DNA of 64,000 nt. Source: Streptomyces avermitilis MA-4680 = NBRC 14893. GTDB taxonomy: Bacteria; Actinomycetota; Actinomycetes; Streptomycetales; Streptomycetaceae. Below, piece by piece: positions 8,735 to 16,863 of this stretch. The stretch is taken from positions 3,658,001 to 3,722,000 of the forward strand of contig NC_003155.5 in the NCBI RefSeq assembly GCF_000009765.2, given 5' to 3'. The notes under the pieces are model-generated. The model was given only the letters and a program-made list of their open reading frames with translations. It did no database searches and had not been told where the DNA came from. The translations under genes were made by a program, and so were the position numbers. How positions within the stretch are numbered: the first letter of the stretch is position 1; each line of letters begins with the position of its first letter.

Positions 8735-8895
8735 TTGATCAGTCCCTTCACGGCCGCCACGATCTCGTTGACCACGGTGGTGGAACTTCTGATGTGCAAG
8801 TTTTCACGCTCCAACTCGATGACGCGCCTGGCGAGTTTGACGCCCTCAGGCGACAGCTGACTCAGCACGTCCTGCGCAGTTTTCTTCTCGCTCAC
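8731..8895 (-). CDS. 54-aa conserved-position small protein in Dnd operon
   Basis: The 189-bp gap between the helicase and the ATPase genes holds a short frame from GTG 8895 to a TGA at 8731-8733. GGAG lies 5 nt upstream of the GTG, and the stop overlaps the ATPase start as GTGA. The product is a single charged amphipathic helix pair: an N-terminal EKKTAQDVLSQL, then LARRVIELERENLHI and a VVNEIVAAVKGLIK tail. Spacing, a good ribosome site, coupling at the stop and coding-like composition support a real gene. It is probably a small helical partner of the ATPase or helicase. I do not recognise a family. Confidence 0.65.
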   Translation of the reverse strand: MSEKKTAQDVLSQLSPEGVKLARRVIELERENLHIRSSTTVVNEIVAAVKGLIK

Positions 8896-8922
8896 GTCTA
8901 CTCCGTTTGGTGATGCAGTGGA

Positions 8923-11067
8923 TCAAGTGTCGAGCAGGCCATATCGCAGGCGCAGCGGACGAAGGAGGTCGAGGGTCTCGGCTTCGTTGTCCGCCAGTTG
9001 TGCGAACTCCGTCACGCGGGCCAGCTCGCGGGCCACCATGCTGCGTTCGGTGCGGTCCTGCAGGTCGGGCATGTTGGTCGGGGGCACCACGATGAAGTCG
9101 ACGATGTCGGCCATGGTCTTGCCCGGTGCCTGTCGCAGCACTCGGCCGCGGCGTTGAATGAACTGCCGGGGGTTGGAGGAACTGGCCAGCAGGTATGCGG
9201 TGCGGGCGGCGGGCACGTCGACACCTTCGTCCAGGCAGCGCATGGAGGCGATGACTTGCAGCTTGCGGTCGGTGAACCGCTGCAAGACCTGGCGACGCTC
9301 GGGCCGTTTGGTCTCGGCGGTGTAGCGAGCGGCGGGCATGTGCAAGTGATTGCCGACGAGATCCAGTACTTGATCGATCTGCGCTGGCTCTGCCGCGGCA
9401 CCGTCTTCGTAGGACAAGGGGTGCTGTCCCTCTGCGCAGTACAGCAGCTGATACCACTCCTCCCTGCGTTGGCTGATCTCCCGTCGCAGCGCGGGAAGTT
9501 TGGCGCGGGCATGACCGAGCAGGTTGGCCCGTTTGCGCAGCAGGTGGCCCAGAGGGCTGTTGTCGTCGGCTTGTTCGGAGAACTGCTGCATCGCGAACAG
9601 CTTGCCGATCTTTTCGGTGATCTCTATGTAGAGGTCGGTCTCGTCGGCATTCAGTTCCACGATCACGGGCTTATAGGTGTAGCGGCACAGTGCGCCGGCT
9701 TTGATGGCGTCGCCGAGTCCGAGCTCGAACACCACCGGGCCGAAGTAGTCGGTGAGTGCGGCGGTGCCTTCGTCGTCAAACCAGCGTTCCGGGGTGGCTG
9801 ACAGCCCGAGGCGAAACTGCGCGCTGTCAGGCAGCTTGGAGCGGATGTGCCGGGCGCCGAGGTTGTGTGCCTCGTCGGCGATGAGGAGGAGCTGGCCGCG
9901 ATAGCGCTGAAGGATGCTTTGGAAAGCGGTCTCGCCGAAGGTTTTGTTCGTGGTGATGATGACGCCGCCGCGGGTGGTATGCAGCGCTAGCGCATCCAGC
10001 AGTTGGGAGGCGTGGGGGAACCATGCGGCGGTCGACTCGTAGGCGCGCAGGGGGTGCACGCCGAACCACTCGATGTCTTTCGCCCACTGGTCGACCAGGT
10101 GCTGGTAGGGGGCGATCACGACGGTGAGCAGTGGTTCGCCGACCTTGTGGAGCATCTTGGTCACCTGCGCGGCCGCGGACAGGGCGGTGAGAGTCTTGCC
10201 TGTGCCGGTCGCCATGCGCAGGATGCCGCGGCCTCGCTGCGCGAACCACTGGGTGACGGCTCGCTTTTGGTAGTCGCGCACTTCCAACAGCGGAGGGATG
10301 GTCAACATGCCGGCGAGGTCTTCGCGCGCGATAGTGATCGGCGCACCGGACGGGGGGATCGCTGTGTCGTCGCTAGGGTCGACTGCAGCGCGGGTGCTGC
10401 GCTCGATGATCTGCTTGGCGGCATCGGTGAAGGGCATGACACGCAGCAGTGGCGTCCTGTCATGCCACAGGTCATCGAAGTCTTTGCTGATACGCAAAGC
10501 CCGTTCACGGTCTCGGTCGTCCCAGCTACGGAAGACCTCGATGGATTCGAAGTTGCCAACCAGGCCAGACAGAGTCTCATTCGCGCTGCCTTTGAACGCG
10601 ACGAGGTCGTGGTCGTCGCGGAAGACGCCGATCTTCTCGTGATACATGCCGACCCGGCTGCCTGCCGTGACGTAGGCGAGCTTCACGTCCAGTCGCCCCT
10701 CGGCGATGAGCACGCCGAGCTTGCCTAGTCCGCGCACCGCCCTGGCGTCTTCCGTCGCACGCTCCAGGTCGCGTAGAGCAGCCTTCTCCAGGACGGCGCG
10801 AAGTTCGTAGCCGGCTTCGATCTCGGTGATGTCTTCGGCGAGAAGATAGGGCGAGGCCACGATGCGCATCGTCCCGGCGCGCCGGGTGAATTCTTCTATG
10901 CCCTCGCCAATGACGGCCAGGACAGAAGCCGTGAAATACCCGACAGCACGGTCGTACGCGGTTGATGCCCGCAGAGCCGGGACGTAGAACTCATCGACAA
11001 CGTTGCCGCGATCGCTACGGTATTCTCCCCCGAGATCGGCGTGCCGGAGAGCTTCAAGAGCGTGCAC
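8923..11067 (-). CDS. PLD-nuclease/DEAH-helicase restriction protein of the Dnd system
   Basis: A 714-residue protein. The N-terminal phospholipase D-like domain carries one HKD-type motif (YHEKIGVF at ~142-149, followed by FKGSANE at ~158-164). Then comes a superfamily 2 helicase core: Walker A ATGTGKT (~286-292), DEAH (398-401), motif III SATPE (~423), and motif VI QRRGRVLR near 620. This architecture matches the family annotated as DNA phosphorothioation system restriction enzyme (family recalled, not searched). A single HKD motif implies a dimeric active site, as in other one-motif PLD nucleases. The GTG start overlaps the previous stop by one base (TAGTG). Expected action: translocate on DNA and cut when phosphorothioates are missing. 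That last point is inferred from the family. Confidence 0.85.
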   Translation of the reverse strand: MHALEALRHADLGGEYRSDRGNVVDEFYVPALRASTAYDRAVGYFTASVLAVIGEGIEEFTRRAGTMRIVASPYLLAEDITEIEAGYELRAVLEKAALRDLERATEDARAVRGLGKLGVLIAEGRLDVKLAYVTAGSRVGMYHEKIGVFRDDHDLVAFKGSANETLSGLVGNFESIEVFRSWDDRDRERALRISKDFDDLWHDRTPLLRVMPFTDAAKQIIERSTRAAVDPSDDTAIPPSGAPITIAREDLAGMLTIPPLLEVRDYQKRAVTQWFAQRGRGILRMATGTGKTLTALSAAAQVTKMLHKVGEPLLTVVIAPYQHLVDQWAKDIEWFGVHPLRAYESTAAWFPHASQLLDALALHTTRGGVIITTNKTFGETAFQSILQRYRGQLLLIADEAHNLGARHIRSKLPDSAQFRLGLSATPERWFDDEGTAALTDYFGPVVFELGLGDAIKAGALCRYTYKPVIVELNADETDLYIEITEKIGKLFAMQQFSEQADDNSPLGHLLRKRANLLGHARAKLPALRREISQRREEWYQLLYCAEGQHPLSYEDGAAAEPAQIDQVLDLVGNHLHMPAARYTAETKRPERRQVLQRFTDRKLQVIASMRCLDEGVDVPAARTAYLLASSSNPRQFIQRRGRVLRQAPGKTMADIVDFIVVPPTNMPDLQDRTERSMVARELARVTEFAQLADNEAETLDLLRPLRLRYGLLDT

Positions 11068-13127
11068 TAGAAGTCCAATCCGAGATCCCGAGCAAGCTGA
11101 ACACCCACCGTTTTATCGGTGGGCTCGTCGGCCCCATGCGTGTCGCGTTGTTCCCCCTTGCTCTCAAGGTCGGTGAGGCGTTGCACTCGTCCCCCGCGAG
11201 CAGTGAAGGGAGCGGAGGAGACCACCTGTCGCAGGGTGGACTCTTTGATGGAGAAGGCTTGTGTCAGCGCCTTCACGAGCTCGTCACTTTCTATGCTGCC
11301 GCCCGCCTTATCGACTTCTTCTTCCACCAGTTCACGCACACTGGTGTAAGGGCGCAATTGCCATTCGGAAAGCGCCCAGGAGTCGATATCACTGCGCGTA
11401 AAGCGCAGGTCAGCAGCAAGTTGCGCCTTCAGGGATCGCTCATTTACAGCGTCGCCCATGCGTGAGGTGAGTTCGCCGGTCGAGAGTGGATGGTCCGCTT
11501 CCTGGAGCACGACCCAAGCACGCTGCTTAAGCGTTTTCTGTGCAGGGGCGGCACTATCGCTAGCCTGCGGGACTTCTTCCGCATCCGTGATCCACCCGTT
11601 TTCCCCCAGCGTGGCGTTCAGGATACGGTGGACAATAGCCTGTGCCTGCGGCGGAAGTTCTTCTCCGAATCGCAAGAGAAAACCAAATGTCACGCCCTGC
11701 TCATCGGGGTTCATCAGACCAGCGAGCAACGCGAACTCTTCGGCAAGCTCGTTATCCAGTGAACGGGAGGGATCAGTACGGGTGAGGGGCAGCGGTGGCG
11801 TCTCCCGCGAAGAGGCAGCAGGCAACATGTCGCCGAGTGCCGCAGCATAGGCGTCTTGAACAACCTGCGAAATACGTCCGCGCTCTGCTATGACAAAACC
11901 ATTGCTGCGTGCCCATGCTCGAATAGTGACGGCATCCGCCTGCGCTGGGGTACGGCTAGCCGAAGTAGGCGACTCCGACTCCCCGTCGTGATCGTGCATG
12001 CCCGGCTGTGGTGCACCGTCGAGATTCTTCGCAACTGCCGGGTGATCAGTTGTCACCGACTGGGCGTCCTGCCGCAGAAGATCACCCATCTTGGGGGTGA
12101 TGGACATGCCACTGAAGTGCAGCTGACCCGATCGGGAAGAAATTCCGCAAAAATCGAGCCAAGCATCGATGTATGACGCAACCCATCCCTGCTGACTCAA
12201 TATTCTCCGCGCAACGGAGAGCGCCATCACCTCATCCTTTTCAAAATCAAGGATGTGCAGCGTTTTTTTCACTTGCTCAAGCATATTAGGGCGGCATATC
12301 CATTGTTCCTGCACTTCGGCATGACGCAAGAAGGACAGCAGCGACACGAAACTCACATCGCTGTCCAGCAAGCAGCTGAAAAGCCACGGGCGGCGCTGCT
12401 GGAGCTGTGCCACAGGTGTCGGCGCATAGGTGACATGGTCGAAATCTGCCACAGCTGCCCGCAAAGCGGAGGATGTTGCCATGGCGGCGTCGAGGCGATG
12501 GGGTAGCTCGTCACAGAGTTCCTGCAAGCGCTCCAACGGCATGCGTTGCTGCGTTGCCAGCGTGGACAATTCCTGAGGTTCTGGGGCACATCGATACAGG
12601 AGCAGCAGGCTTTGCTCTTCGCTGTTCAGCTCACTGAACCACTGTGTTACTGCCATGGCGTGCGAGGTCTCGTTCGGCAGGGCGACCGCACGCATCACAA
12701 CGCTCAGGAGGGCGGCTACCTCATCCCGCGTCAGGGGAAGGAGCAAATTGAGATCATGCGGTGTCATGTTCCGCATATCGCCCAGCGCGAGAATTCCGGA
12801 CTCCGCCAATGTTGCGGCAGCACCCCTATTTCCCAGATCGAGGTCTTCAATGACAGTGGAGGCATCCAAAGTCGGAAATAGTGTTTTGCACTCTTCTTCT
12901 ACGAGGTTCCTGCTAGATAGCAGAATGCTGCCCAGCAGGTCAAAGACTTCTTCCATGGAAGCCCGTCTCATCGACGTCTGCGCCGGACTTTCCTTTCCCC
13001 ACCAATGGACGGGTCCCCCGAGTCGCTGGAGGTCGATAAGGTCTGGCGCACGGAGATACTCGACCCACGGAAGAACATCAATCCATGTGTCAACATGCTG
13101 CGACGACTCCGCTGGAAATGCTGACAC
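11067..13127 (-). CDS. Multi-HTH protein with alpha-CTD-like, sigma-4-like and Lsr2-like segments
   Basis: A 686-residue first gene of the restriction-arm operon, starting at GTG 13127 behind GGGAG. Residues ~92-145 (LDLGNRGAAATLAESGI, then ALGDMRNMTPHDL) resemble the helix-hairpin-helix of the RNA polymerase alpha C-terminal domain. Residues ~165-215 (FSELNSEEQSLLLLYR, then LATQQRMPLERLQEL) resemble sigma-70 region 4. Residues ~400-430 (IRAWARSNGFVIAERGRIS) match the C-terminal DNA-binding domain of Lsr2, including its AT-hook-like RGR. The C-terminal 150 residues look like two winged-helix units. No nuclease or ATPase motif was seen. The domain calls are by eye. The protein is clearly DNA-binding and could be the recognition subunit, a xenogeneic silencer or a regulator of the island. 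Confidence 0.7.
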   Translation of the reverse strand: MSAFPAESSQHVDTWIDVLPWVEYLRAPDLIDLQRLGGPVHWWGKESPAQTSMRRASMEEVFDLLGSILLSSRNLVEEECKTLFPTLDASTVIEDLDLGNRGAAATLAESGILALGDMRNMTPHDLNLLLPLTRDEVAALLSVVMRAVALPNETSHAMAVTQWFSELNSEEQSLLLLYRCAPEPQELSTLATQQRMPLERLQELCDELPHRLDAAMATSSALRAAVADFDHVTYAPTPVAQLQQRRPWLFSCLLDSDVSFVSLLSFLRHAEVQEQWICRPNMLEQVKKTLHILDFEKDEVMALSVARRILSQQGWVASYIDAWLDFCGISSRSGQLHFSGMSITPKMGDLLRQDAQSVTTDHPAVAKNLDGAPQPGMHDHDGESESPTSASRTPAQADAVTIRAWARSNGFVIAERGRISQVVQDAYAAALGDMLPAASSRETPPLPLTRTDPSRSLDNELAEEFALLAGLMNPDEQGVTFGFLLRFGEELPPQAQAIVHRILNATLGENGWITDAEEVPQASDSAAPAQKTLKQRAWVVLQEADHPLSTGELTSRMGDAVNERSLKAQLAADLRFTRSDIDSWALSEWQLRPYTSVRELVEEEVDKAGGSIESDELVKALTQAFSIKESTLRQVVSSAPFTARGGRVQRLTDLESKGEQRDTHGADEPTDKTVGVQLARDLGLDF

Positions 13128-13436
13128 TTATGCTCCCACCATGGTTACTTTACTGCCATACCGAATACGAAATCCGCCCGGACGGCAGATCAGCGGACCG
13201 GCAAGTCGACCTTCATTTTCAATAAACCCGCGATTTTCATCGCAGGAAGAGATCACCCCTAGGCTTCGCATGCGGTAAATCCCCCCGCCCCGATAGTCCG
13301 TTACATCGCCGAGCTCCTCAACGGGCCAGGGTCCGGCTCCCCTTAGCCTTGGTATGCGGGGTGGGTTGTCGCCTACTGTGAGGCAACGACGCGAGTGCGA
13401 TGGCGGTAGACCGTGCTTATCGCACCGCGCTAGCAT
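13128..13436 (-). CDS. Possible small protein upstream of the multi-HTH gene
   Basis: An open frame ends with TAA at 13128-13130, immediately before the GTG of the next gene, which would suit an operon. The last ~60 residues look protein-like (DYRGGGIYRMRSLGVISS, then DENRGFIENEGRLAG and a beta-rich end). They vaguely recall a small beta-barrel. No convincing start or ribosome site was found; ATG 13436 is a guess. It may equally be the leader region of the operon. Confidence 0.3.
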   Translation of the reverse strand: MLARCDKHGLPPSHSRRCLTVGDNPPRIPRLRGAGPWPVEELGDVTDYRGGGIYRMRSLGVISSCDENRGFIENEGRLAGPLICRPGGFRIRYGSKVTMVGA

Positions 13437-14327
13437 GTGCCGGCCATGTTCGGGGTGGCTGGGCGTGGGCAGCCGGGCTGCTACAGCGCAGGCGGAGGTC
13501 AAAACCACGCCCACGAGGCAGCACACAACCTGAGGGCGCCCTGCTGGCCGGCCTGTGCCGCCCCTACAGGGCCACCGTCATCGCCGGGTACGGGATGCAT
13601 GGAAGGCGGCGCGCACGCCCTCTCGGCGGCTCGATCCGCCGGTGTGTGGTGCAGCATGGAGAGTTGAGCCCTGCCCTTTCGCTCGTGCCAATCACCGAAG
13701 GCGACGTACCGTCGCTGGTGCGACGAGCCAGCGCGGGCAACGTCACGCTTTGCTCCGTACTTTGCGTCTCGGTAAGGGGAACGTGGCGGTGGGGGGCGTC
13801 CACTTTCTGCCCGGCATCGTAGCGGAACGTGCAGGTGGGCGTCTTCTCTTCGATGTATCACGGTTCAACAGCATCCCCCCAGAGGCTGAACCGGGACCTC
13901 CTGCGCACCGGGCGCTCGGGATGTGAACGGCGCCGCTGGGGGATCACCCTCAATGACCTGGGCTTCCAAGACGTGGCATACCGGCGTGTTCTCTATGTGG
14001 GGCTGACGCCATCCCGTCGCATGGATGACTCCCGGTGGGCCAATAGGTGACACGGACGGAGCGCCATGTGCGTGCAGCCCCCTCGGTGCCTGCACGGAGC
14101 CGATGACGCGCTCGGGGACCGAAAAAGGGGCTAAGCAACCGGTATTCACGGGCAGCTTCGCCGCCTGCATGAGCTGCCCGCTGGAGCAAGCTCACGGCAA
14201 AGCAGGGCGGTCCCGGTGGCGTCGGCGCCGTGTCCGTGGGTCGGGCAACGTCTTCTCCCTGCTGTGACTGCGCCGGGCGAAGGATGATGCGGAGGCCACC
14301 AGGAAGGTGCGGCTCGCCGGACATGCA
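13437..14327. other. Gene-poor 0.9 kb between the two Dnd operons
   Basis: Several short overlapping frames occur on both strands, none with a ribosome site or recognisable domain. The segment should include the promoter for the restriction-arm operon at its left side and the read-out zone of the dndBCDE operon at its right. It looks like decayed sequence. Confidence 0.4.
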
Positions 14328-14363
14328 GCTGTCGGGCATGCGAGGGGTCGCATGCCCGACAGC
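14328..14363 (-). terminator. 16-bp perfect hairpin downstream of dndE
   Basis: GCTGTCGGGCATGCGA (14328-14343) and its exact complement (14348-14363) flank a GGGG loop, giving a 16-bp perfect stem. It lies ~100 bp past the dndE stop and is the strongest terminator-like structure in the island. Confidence 0.75.
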
Positions 14364-14378
14364 GTGGGGGATACGGGT

Positions 14379-14399
14379 CTGTCCTCTCTTTGAGGACAG
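14379..14399 (-). terminator. Second hairpin downstream of dndE
   Basis: CTGTCCTC (14379-14386) pairs perfectly with GAGGACAG (14392-14399) around a TCTTT loop. It is the first of two consecutive hairpins met by transcription leaving dndE. Confidence 0.6.
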
Positions 14400-14465
14400 A
14401 CTTTGGGGCGTGCCAGGGCGGGGCGATTGTGCGCCCTCGGCAAGCGCGGGGGGTGGGTGAAAGCG

Positions 14466-14846
14466 TCAGGTGGGCACGACGGCGCCGACCATTCCTTCGA
14501 CCGTGGCCATCTGCTTGTCGGCACCGAGGTAGCCGATGCCGCGGTGCACGTGGACGGTCAGGACGCGCTGGATGTTCTCGTCATTGGGCTCCTCACCGAT
14601 GGCGACACAGCGCTGCTTGAGCAGGGCCAGGTAGAGGTCGCCGTACTGGCCGGCGAAGGTCCTCCAGCTCATCTCAACGTTGGAGTCAGTGACGATGTCC
14701 TTCACCAGCGGGGTGGAAGGGTCCCTCAGCGACAGCAGCAGCGCCCAGCGGCACAGCACGTTCCACTGAGTGACGCCGGTGGTGCGCTTGAGGTAGGACA
14801 GCCGATCCTTGGCCGGCTGAGACAGACGGACGTGGTCAACCGGCAT
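14466..14846 (-). CDS. dndE: DNA sulfur modification protein DndE
   Basis: A 126-residue protein, the usual DndE length. ATG 14846 was chosen: AGGAG sits 7 nt upstream, whereas the alternative GTG 15 bp earlier would swallow that site. The start begins VDHVRLSQPAKDRLSYLKR, then TGVTQWNVLCRWAL, the conserved basic helix region, and VDIVTDSN-type and GYL(G) segments follow. DndE is a small tetrameric protein that binds nicked DNA and is required with DndC and DndD for inserting sulfur into the backbone. It overlaps the end of dndD by 11 bp and is the last gene of the dndBCDE operon, followed by two hairpins. Confidence 0.93.
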   Translation of the reverse strand: MPVDHVRLSQPAKDRLSYLKRTTGVTQWNVLCRWALLLSLRDPSTPLVKDIVTDSNVEMSWRTFAGQYGDLYLALLKQRCVAIGEEPNDENIQRVLTVHVHRGIGYLGADKQMATVEGMVGAVVPT

Positions 14847-16863
14847 GCGAGGCTCCTGCACTCCACCAGTAGCCTTCGACGACGGCGGTGGTGAATTCGG
14901 TGTCGTCGTGGACGAGCGTGTAGGTGTGGGCGACGGACTTCTCCAAGCGGCCCAGCAGATACTCGTCGATCTCCTCGTCGGTGGACAGCAGGAGAACCTG
15001 GTCGCTGGCGTTGGGGAAGTAGCGGTCGACGAGGTGCTCGCGGTGACGGCTGTCGAGACGGCCCAGAGGGGTGTCGATGACGCTGGGCAGCCGGTTGCCG
15101 GCGACGCGCATCAAACCCCAGAGCAGCGAGACAGCCAGAAGCTGGCGCTCACCCGCACTCAGACGCGCCGGATCGATGGCCTCGCCATCGGCGTCAGCCA
15201 GGGTGAGGATGAACTTGTCGGTATCGATGCGCAGGTCGCGCACGAGACCCTGCTTGCGCATGAGGACCTTGAAGCTCTGCAGAACGGCCACTTCGAGCCG
15301 ACTGATGTGCCGCTCAAGGAGCGCGGAGCCGAAACGCTCGAGAGTGTCGCGGGCCTTCTCCGAGTACTTGATCACCCGCTCGACTTCTTCCGCCTTCACC
15401 TTGGTGCGGACGAACTCTTTGTGCGCACGCTCCAGCAGCGTGGTGACGTGTTCACGGCGCCGCTTGAGGTCCTCAAGCTTGGCTGTGGCACGGTCGCGAG
15501 TCGTCTCACAGCGGGTTACCTCTACGATCTGCTCGCCCCGGGCCGCCTGGAGGGCTTCGACCTTGTCCTGTGCGGGAACGCCGGCAAGCTGCCGATCCAG
15601 CTGGTCCAGATGCTCGGCCAGTTCAGCGGCGCTATGAAGCAGCTGCGCGGAGCGCTGGGTATCCCGCTGGAGCAGTTCGTCGAGGACGGTGAGCTGGGCC
15701 AGCGCGTCGTGCGGCAGGCGCAGATCCACCGCCAGCTGCGTCTTGGCGGCGCGCTCGGCGCGGTCGTCGTCCAGCCGCTTGAGGACCTCGGCTCGGGTGG
15801 CGTCGGGCATCAACTCCAGCAGCCACCGATCGCGCTCTTCGAGGACCTCGAGGACCTGGGCGGACTGCTGGGCTTCCTGCTCGATTCTGGCTTGCTGCCG
15901 GACGTCGTCGAGAAGCGGTGCGACCATCAACAACGGCAGGGGTCCTGCTGCAAGTTGCGTGAGCTCCGTGCGCACCTGGGCCAGGCGGACGAGGGCCTGC
16001 TTCCTGTCGTTTTCCAGCTCGACGCGCCGGGTGAACAGATCGCCACCCTCGTCAGCGAACGCCTTCTCCAGGCTGTCCAGCTTGCGCTGCGCCTTGCCGA
16101 GTTCGCTGCGGGAGTGGGCCAGTTCCTGGTGCGCGATGTCGTACTGGGACACCACCGCTTCGCGTTCGGCTTCCTGGGCACGGATGTTGTCCAGGAGATG
16201 CTGTTCCTCCTCGGACAGCTTCTGGCGCCGCTGGAGGGCCAGAAGATCGTTGCGCAGCTGCTGGACGGTGCTGACGCCCAGCAGGGAGTGCACGGCCGAC
16301 TCGATGACGGACGCCGCCCGTTCGGGGTTGGCCAGCGACTCAATCTTCTCGCCGTCGAAGAAGGCGAGGGAGGCGATCTCCAACGGCAGCAGCGACTCGA
16401 CGTGGTCTGCCCAGCCCTCACTGAGGAGGCGGTTGAACTTGCCTTCCGGCTCCGCGCTGCGCTGCGCTTTCACCCGCTCGCCATAGGTCTCGTCGACGTA
16501 GACGTTGAGGAACTCTTTGAGGGTCTTACCGCTGATGTGCCAGCTGCGGACGAGACGGTAGTAGTGCTCGTGCCCACCGGTCATGACGGTGAATTCGAGG
16601 GTGATGGCAGAACCGCGGCTGGGGTCGGCCTTGCGGTTGATGCTCTCCCGCAGGTACGTCTCGTAGGCCTTGGTGCCACGACCGCTGCAGCGCGCCCGGT
16701 TGCCGTAAAGCACCAGCTGGATGGCGTCGAGCAGAGTCGTCTTGCCGCACCCGTTCAACCCGCCGATCAGGATGATCGGCTTGTTCTTCTTGGGGGTAAG
16801 GTCGAGAGACTGCTTTCCGCGGTACGCCCCGAATTCTTCGAGGGTGATCTTACGCAGGAGCAT
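14836..16863 (-). CDS. dndD: DNA sulfur modification ATPase DndD
   Basis: A 675-residue SMC-like ATPase. Walker A (GGLNGCGKTTLLDAIQ) lies at about residues 34-49. A long coiled coil follows (about 215-540). The ABC signature LSAGERQLLAVS starts near 568 and Walker B (PSVIDTPLGRLD) near 593, with a D-loop after it. DndD supplies ATP-driven DNA handling or nicking during phosphorothioation with DndC and DndE. The ATG overlaps the dndC stop by 14 bp. Length and motif order match the family. It lacks the CMCG hook seen in the second ATPase at 6680, so the two are not recent duplicates. Confidence 0.95.
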   Translation of the reverse strand: MLLRKITLEEFGAYRGKQSLDLTPKKNKPIILIGGLNGCGKTTLLDAIQLVLYGNRARCSGRGTKAYETYLRESINRKADPSRGSAITLEFTVMTGGHEHYYRLVRSWHISGKTLKEFLNVYVDETYGERVKAQRSAEPEGKFNRLLSEGWADHVESLLPLEIASLAFFDGEKIESLANPERAASVIESAVHSLLGVSTVQQLRNDLLALQRRQKLSEEEQHLLDNIRAQEAEREAVVSQYDIAHQELAHSRSELGKAQRKLDSLEKAFADEGGDLFTRRVELENDRKQALVRLAQVRTELTQLAAGPLPLLMVAPLLDDVRQQARIEQEAQQSAQVLEVLEERDRWLLELMPDATRAEVLKRLDDDRAERAAKTQLAVDLRLPHDALAQLTVLDELLQRDTQRSAQLLHSAAELAEHLDQLDRQLAGVPAQDKVEALQAARGEQIVEVTRCETTRDRATAKLEDLKRRREHVTTLLERAHKEFVRTKVKAEEVERVIKYSEKARDTLERFGSALLERHISRLEVAVLQSFKVLMRKQGLVRDLRIDTDKFILTLADADGEAIDPARLSAGERQLLAVSLLWGLMRVAGNRLPSVIDTPLGRLDSRHREHLVDRYFPNASDQVLLLSTDEEIDEYLLGRLEKSVAHTYTLVHDDTEFTTAVVEGYWWSAGASHAG

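Noticed and set aside
13400..14320. Several 70-140-codon frames in the inter-operon gap
   Set aside because: They overlap each other on both strands, with no ribosome sites, domains or consistent codon bias.
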